From: Bacteroidota bacterium
GTDB taxonomy: Bacteria; Bacteroidota; Bacteroidia; 2-12-FULL-35-15
Direction: 5' to 3'
Length of the DNA stretch: 8,316 bases
Assembly (NCBI GenBank): GCA_023251855.1
Contig: JAHEYA010000089.1
Location: 1-8,316 of the forward strand
Shown here: positions 5,462 through 8,316 of the stretch, in pieces
How positions within the stretch are numbered: the first letter of the stretch is position 1
How the letters are laid out: the number at the start of each line of letters is the position of its first letter
Program-made: the position numbers and the translations under genes
The notes under the pieces: generated by a model
Database searches by the model: none
What the model saw: the letters and a program-made list of their open reading frames with translations, nothing else
Told to the model about the DNA's origin: nothing

Positions 5462-5764
5462 ATGACAAAAGAAAGCTCAAAAGCAAACATCAAACCAGTT
5501 GCAGGTAGTCAAAACAGAGTGGTAGTTGAAGCCGCAGCAGCTGAAGAAAAAACCAAAGGAGGAATTATTATTCCTGATACGGCAAAAGAAAAACCTCAGC
5601 GGGGAAAAGTAATTGCTGTAAGCGATATTGATGAAAAAGGTAACAAACCGGCTGTGAAAGTTGGAGATACTGTACTGTATGGTAAATATGCGGGTACAGA
5701 AGTTCAGCTGGAAGGCAAAGATTATCTGATCATGCGTGAAACAGATATTTTCGCGATTGTATAA
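5462..5764 (+). CDS. groES: Co-chaperonin GroES (Hsp10)
   Basis: GroES forms the seven-subunit lid of the GroEL cage in the cytoplasm and is needed for ATP-driven protein folding. The 100 aa are normal length. The mobile loop that docks on GroEL is clear: EEKTKGGIIIPDTAKEKPQRG at about 28-48, with the hydrophobic tripeptide at 35-37. Next come GKVIAV (48-53), the roof hairpin (about 54-65), VKVGDTVLYGKYAGTEV (65-81) and a C-terminal DYLIMRETDIFAIV, all as in the family. The N-terminus is odd: family members read roughly KPLxDRVLVE, whereas here it is KPVAGSQNRVVVE, with about three extra residues and Asn in place of the usual Asp before the arginine. groEL follows after 72 bp, a normal groESL operon. 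The ATG at 5462 is the first in frame and has an A-rich leader. Confidence 0.96.
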   Translation: MTKESSKANIKPVAGSQNRVVVEAAAAEEKTKGGIIIPDTAKEKPQRGKVIAVSDIDEKGNKPAVKVGDTVLYGKYAGTEVQLEGKDYLIMRETDIFAIV

Positions 5765-5767
5765 GTA

Positions 5768-5799
5768 GAGAATTGGTGAATTAGAGAAATGGAGAATTA
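5768..5799 (+). repeat. Four tandem 8-bp repeats between groES and groEL
   Basis: GAGAATTG, GTGAATTA, GAGAAATG and GAGAATTA lie head to tail (consensus GWGAAWTR), starting 3 bp after the groES stop. They fill nearly half of the 72-bp spacer. The remainder is an A/T-rich leader for groEL. The repeat would be transcribed inside the groESL mRNA. Confidence 0.75.
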
Positions 5800-5836
5800 T
5801 TAATTAATTTAAAAACAAAATAAACAAAAAAACAAA

Positions 5837-7474
5837 ATGGCAAAAGATATTATATTTAACATTGATGCACGCGACCGCTTAAAAAAAGGTGTTGACGCTT
5901 TGGCAAATGCAGTGAAAGTAACATTAGGTCCAAAAGGACGTAATGTTATCCTAGATAAAAAGTTTGGTGCACCAATAATTACTAAAGATGGTGTTACAGT
6001 GGCTAAAGAAATTGAATTAAAAGATCCTGTTGAAAATATGGGAGCTCAAATGTTGAAAGAAGTTGCTTCGAAAACAGCTGATGCAGCAGGAGATGGGACT
6101 ACTACAGCAACAGTGCTTGCACAAGCTATTGTTACTGCTGGTTTAAAAAATGTTGCTGCAGGAGCAAATCCAATGGATTTAAAACGTGGTATTGACAAAG
6201 CAGTAGCAGCAGTTGTTGAGAATCTGAACAAACAATCACAAAAAGTTGGTGACGACAACAAAAAAATTGAACAAGTTGCTACTATTTCTGCAAACAATGA
6301 TAATGTAATCGGAAAACTGATTGCAGAGGCAATGAAAAAGGTAAAAAAAGAAGGAGTTATCACTGTTGAAGAAGCAAAAGGAACTGAAACTACTGTTGAG
6401 GTGGTTGAAGGGATGCAATTTGATCGTGGATATATTTCTCCATACTTTGTAACTGACGCAGATAAAATGCAGACAGTGATGGAGACTCCGCTTATTCTTA
6501 TCACAGAAAAGAAAATATCCAATATGAAAGAATTGTTACCTGTGCTTGAAAAAGCAGTACAAACAGGTAAACCAATTTTAATTATTGCTGAAGATGTTGA
6601 TAGCGAAGCGTTGGCTACGCTTGTGGTAAACAAAATTCGTGGTTCTTTAAAAATTGCTGCTGTTAAAGCTCCAGGCTTTGGTGATAGAAGAAAAGCAATG
6701 TTAGAAGACATAGCAATACTTACAGGTGGTACTTTAATTTCAGAAGAAAGAGGTTATAAATTAGAAAATGCTGATCTTTCTATGCTTGGATCAGCAGAAA
6801 AAATTACAATTGACAAAGACAATACTACAATTGTAGGTGGTAAAGGTAAAAAAGCAGATATCGTTTCACGTGTTAATCAAATTAAAGCACAGATTGAAAC
6901 TACCACATCCGATTATGACAAGGAAAAATTACAAGAGCGTTTAGCGAAATTAGCCGGTGGTGTTGCTGTATTATATATTGGTGCGGCAACCGAAGTGGAA
7001 ATGAAAGAGAAGAAAGACCGTGTTGATGATGCATTATCTGCAACACGTGCTGCTGTTGAAGAAGGAATTGTACCGGGGGGTGGTGTTGCATTTATACGTG
7101 CTATTGATGCTTTAGATAAATTAAAAGGTGAAAACGAAGATGAGAACACCGGAATTTCAATCGTGAAACGTGCTATAGAAGAGCCATTGCGCCAAATAGT
7201 TGCCAATGCAGGGCTAGAAGGTGCTGTAATTGTTCAGAAAGTACGTGAAGGTAAAAATGATTTTGGTTACAATGCACGAACAGATAAATATGAAAATTTA
7301 TTTGTTGCAGGAGTAATTGATCCAACTAAAGTTACACGCATAGCATTAGAAAATGCAGCTTCAATTGCAGCAATGTTATTGACTACAGAATGCGTATTAT
7401 CTGATCAAAAAGAAGAAGCACCGGCAATGCCAATGGGTAATCCTGGCATGGGTGGTATGGGTGGAATGATGTAA
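5837..7474 (+). CDS. groEL: Chaperonin GroEL (Hsp60)
   Basis: GroEL is the double-ring ATP-dependent folding chamber that works with GroES. The 545 aa match the family closely. Signatures seen: VKVTLGPKGRNVILD (26-40), KDGVTVAKEIEL (50-61), the ATP-binding GDGTTT (85-90, with the aspartate at 86), the apical substrate/GroES-binding region (about 190-370, with FDRGYISPYF at 195-204), the hydrolysis aspartate at 398 in RVDDALSATRAAVEEG, and PGGGVAF (413-419). It ends with a Met/Gly-rich tail, GNPGMGGMGGMM, typical of the main housekeeping GroEL rather than specialised paralogues. The start ATG is preceded by an A-rich stretch (AACAAAAAAACAAA), as in groES. It is the second gene of the operon and is followed by a strong terminator. 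No catalytic or docking residue looks altered. Confidence 0.98.
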   Translation: MAKDIIFNIDARDRLKKGVDALANAVKVTLGPKGRNVILDKKFGAPIITKDGVTVAKEIELKDPVENMGAQMLKEVASKTADAAGDGTTTATVLAQAIVTAGLKNVAAGANPMDLKRGIDKAVAAVVENLNKQSQKVGDDNKKIEQVATISANNDNVIGKLIAEAMKKVKKEGVITVEEAKGTETTVEVVEGMQFDRGYISPYFVTDADKMQTVMETPLILITEKKISNMKELLPVLEKAVQTGKPILIIAEDVDSEALATLVVNKIRGSLKIAAVKAPGFGDRRKAMLEDIAILTGGTLISEERGYKLENADLSMLGSAEKITIDKDNTTIVGGKGKKADIVSRVNQIKAQIETTTSDYDKEKLQERLAKLAGGVAVLYIGAATEVEMKEKKDRVDDALSATRAAVEEGIVPGGGVAFIRAIDALDKLKGENEDENTGISIVKRAIEEPLRQIVANAGLEGAVIVQKVREGKNDFGYNARTDKYENLFVAGVIDPTKVTRIALENAASIAAMLLTTECVLSDQKEEAPAMPMGNPGMGGMGGMM

Positions 7475-7476
7475 AC

Positions 7477-7508
7477 TACGAATTACTAATCCATACGAAT
7501 TTACGAAT
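7477..7508 (+). repeat. ACGAATT-type repeats after groEL
   Basis: TACGAATTAC (7477-7486) and TACGAATTTACGAAT (7494-7508) belong to the same family as the arrays at 1563-1589 and 1836-1860. They begin 2 bp after the groEL stop and precede the terminator, so they are in the 3' untranslated part of the groESL mRNA. No inverted partner is visible nearby. Confidence 0.65.
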
Positions 7509-7544
7509 CTGTGTAGAAAAGATTGTGAATTCAAGTGTTTGAAT

Positions 7545-7580
7545 AAAACCTTTCCGGAAACGGGGAGGTTTTGTTTTTTT
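7545..7580 (+). terminator. Intrinsic terminator of groESL
   Basis: AAAACCTTTCC (7545-7555) pairs with GGGGAGGTTTT (7562-7572) as an 11-bp stem including two G:T wobbles, with a 6-nt loop GGAAAC and a following run of T (7574-7580). It lies 70 bp after groEL and 19 bp from the stop of the convergent peroxidase gene. Read from the other strand the stem is preceded by an A-run and ends in TTTT plus ATTC, so it may also terminate that gene, less strongly. Confidence 0.9.
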
Positions 7581-7599
7581 AAAGAGATTAATTTTTAAC

Positions 7600-8316
7600 T
7601 CATAAGGATTCCCCCTTAAACCTATCATCTGTTAGGGATTTGAGGAACTCGATCAGATCAGATTTTTCTGAAGTCGTGAGATTTAATGGTGTCAACAATT
7701 GTTTATCTGCATTAATACTTCCTTTTACAAATTGTTGAGGTGTGTTGTAATAATCAATTACTTCAGCCAATGTTTTAAACATTCCATTATGCATATAAGG
7801 ACCGGTAATCGCTATGTTTCGTAAGCCCGGAACTTTGAATTTTCCAATATCTTCCTTGTTGTTTGTAATGGCAAACCGACCAACATCATTCAATTCTTTT
7901 GCATTATATAAACCAATATTTTTGAATTCATCACCTGTAAAGTCTGGGCCAAAGTGACAATCAAAGCATTTACCTTTTTTGTTGAATATTTTTTGTCCGC
8001 GTTTTGCTGATTCACTTATTGCTAAAGTATCTGTACGCATAAATCTATCAAAAGGGCTGTTAATGGTTTCAAGTGAGCGTTCAAAGGCAGCAATGGCAGC
8101 AAGTAAATTTTCTTTGTTTGGATTTTCATTATAGATACTTTTAAAATATTTCAAATAATTTGCATCCACCGTTAATTTTTTAACTGCTTCTGTCAAAGGC
8201 AGGTTCATTTCAACCGGATTTTCAATTGGTCCACCGGCCTGTAGTTCAAGGGTTTCAGCTCTTCCATCCCAAAATAAAAAACTACGAGCAGTTTGATTCA
8301 TCGCGCTAGGAGTATT
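7600..8316 (-). CDS. Di-heme cytochrome c peroxidase / MauG family, C-terminal part (5' end outside window)
   Basis: The family reduces hydrogen peroxide in the periplasm with electrons from cytochromes, or oxidises other substrates in MauG-like members. Only the C-terminal 238 codons are in the window. The frame stays open to the edge: the five codons before the methionine at 8301 read N-T-P-S-A, which with FLFWDGRAETLELQA matches the family's RNTPxL...FFWDGR segment. That methionine is therefore internal, and the first heme domain lies beyond 8316. The second heme site is CFDCH (7954-7968 by codon), with GPDFTGDEFKNIGL after it. PGLRNIAITGPYMHNGMFKTLAEVIDYY (about 7739-7826), with conserved Met and His, is the typical late segment. 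The stop is TGA at 7600-7602. It is convergent with groEL and shows no functional link to it. Whether it is a true peroxidase or a MauG-like oxidase cannot be told from this part. Confidence 0.93.
   Translation of the reverse strand, partial: NTPSAMNQTARSFLFWDGRAETLELQAGGPIENPVEMNLPLTEAVKKLTVDANYLKYFKSIYNENPNKENLLAAIAAFERSLETINSPFDRFMRTDTLAISESAKRGQKIFNKKGKCFDCHFGPDFTGDEFKNIGLYNAKELNDVGRFAITNNKEDIGKFKVPGLRNIAITGPYMHNGMFKTLAEVIDYYNTPQQFVKGSINADKQLLTPLNLTTSEKSDLIEFLKSLTDDRFKGESL

Noticed and set aside
6046..6711. Long open frame on the minus strand inside groEL
   Set aside because: It lies fully within a highly conserved groEL and is Ser/Thr/Phe-rich without recognisable motifs, as expected from the antisense of groEL codons.
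8299..8301. ATG at 8301 (minus strand) as the start of the peroxidase gene
   Set aside because: The frame is open to the window edge and the upstream codons (N-T-P-S-A) match the family's conserved segment, so this methionine is internal and the gene is cut by the window.

Overview
The window is low-GC DNA from a member of the Bacteroidota, most like the Chitinophagales/Sphingobacteriales side of the phylum. The signs are the Bacteroidota type of MiaB (radical-SAM partner motif GFCTETE), a Bacteroidota-type LptE lipoprotein, A-rich leaders in place of Shine-Dalgarno sequences, and a TAnnTTTG -7 box upstream of miaB. I see no tRNA, rRNA, CRISPR array, transposase, phage gene or integrase. The order cannot be fixed from sequence alone.

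Layout, left to right. Bases 1-127 are a leader with a likely promoter and a C5/G5 hairpin. Next comes miaB (128-1561, tRNA methylthiolation). A 300-bp gap (1562-1861) holds no gene but is bounded by inverted ACGAATT-type arrays and contains a 74-bp imperfect palindrome. Four genes then run in one direction with short gaps: a receiver-less sigma-54 activator (1862-3136), the LPS-assembly lipoprotein lptE (3192-3740), an uncharacterised cytoplasmic protein with a TPR-like C-terminus (3807-4886), and secG (about 4918-5274). A strong hairpin plus T-run (5299-5340) closes this group. The groES-groEL chaperonin operon follows (5462-5764 and 5837-7474) and ends at a textbook terminator (7545-7580). 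On the minus strand, the 3' part of a di-heme cytochrome c peroxidase/MauG-type gene runs in from the right edge (7600-8316).

How the genes fit together. The central block is mostly envelope biogenesis and protein quality control: LptE helps place LPS in the outer membrane, SecG belongs to the Sec channel, and GroES/GroEL fold cytosolic proteins. The sigma-54 activator at the head of the block could regulate part of it, but no correctly spaced -24/-12 promoter is visible here.

The genes are ordinary core genes, and I do not see a new multigene system. The most unusual structure is between the genes. Five gaps carry short-period AT-rich repeats of several families (7-bp AAGTTYA, 8-bp GWGAATTR, ACGAATT), and each array starts at, or within about 10 bp of, the preceding stop codon. 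The groES upstream region also has clustered TGTCA/TGACA pentamers that could be a heat-shock operator, and the groES N-terminus is unusual.
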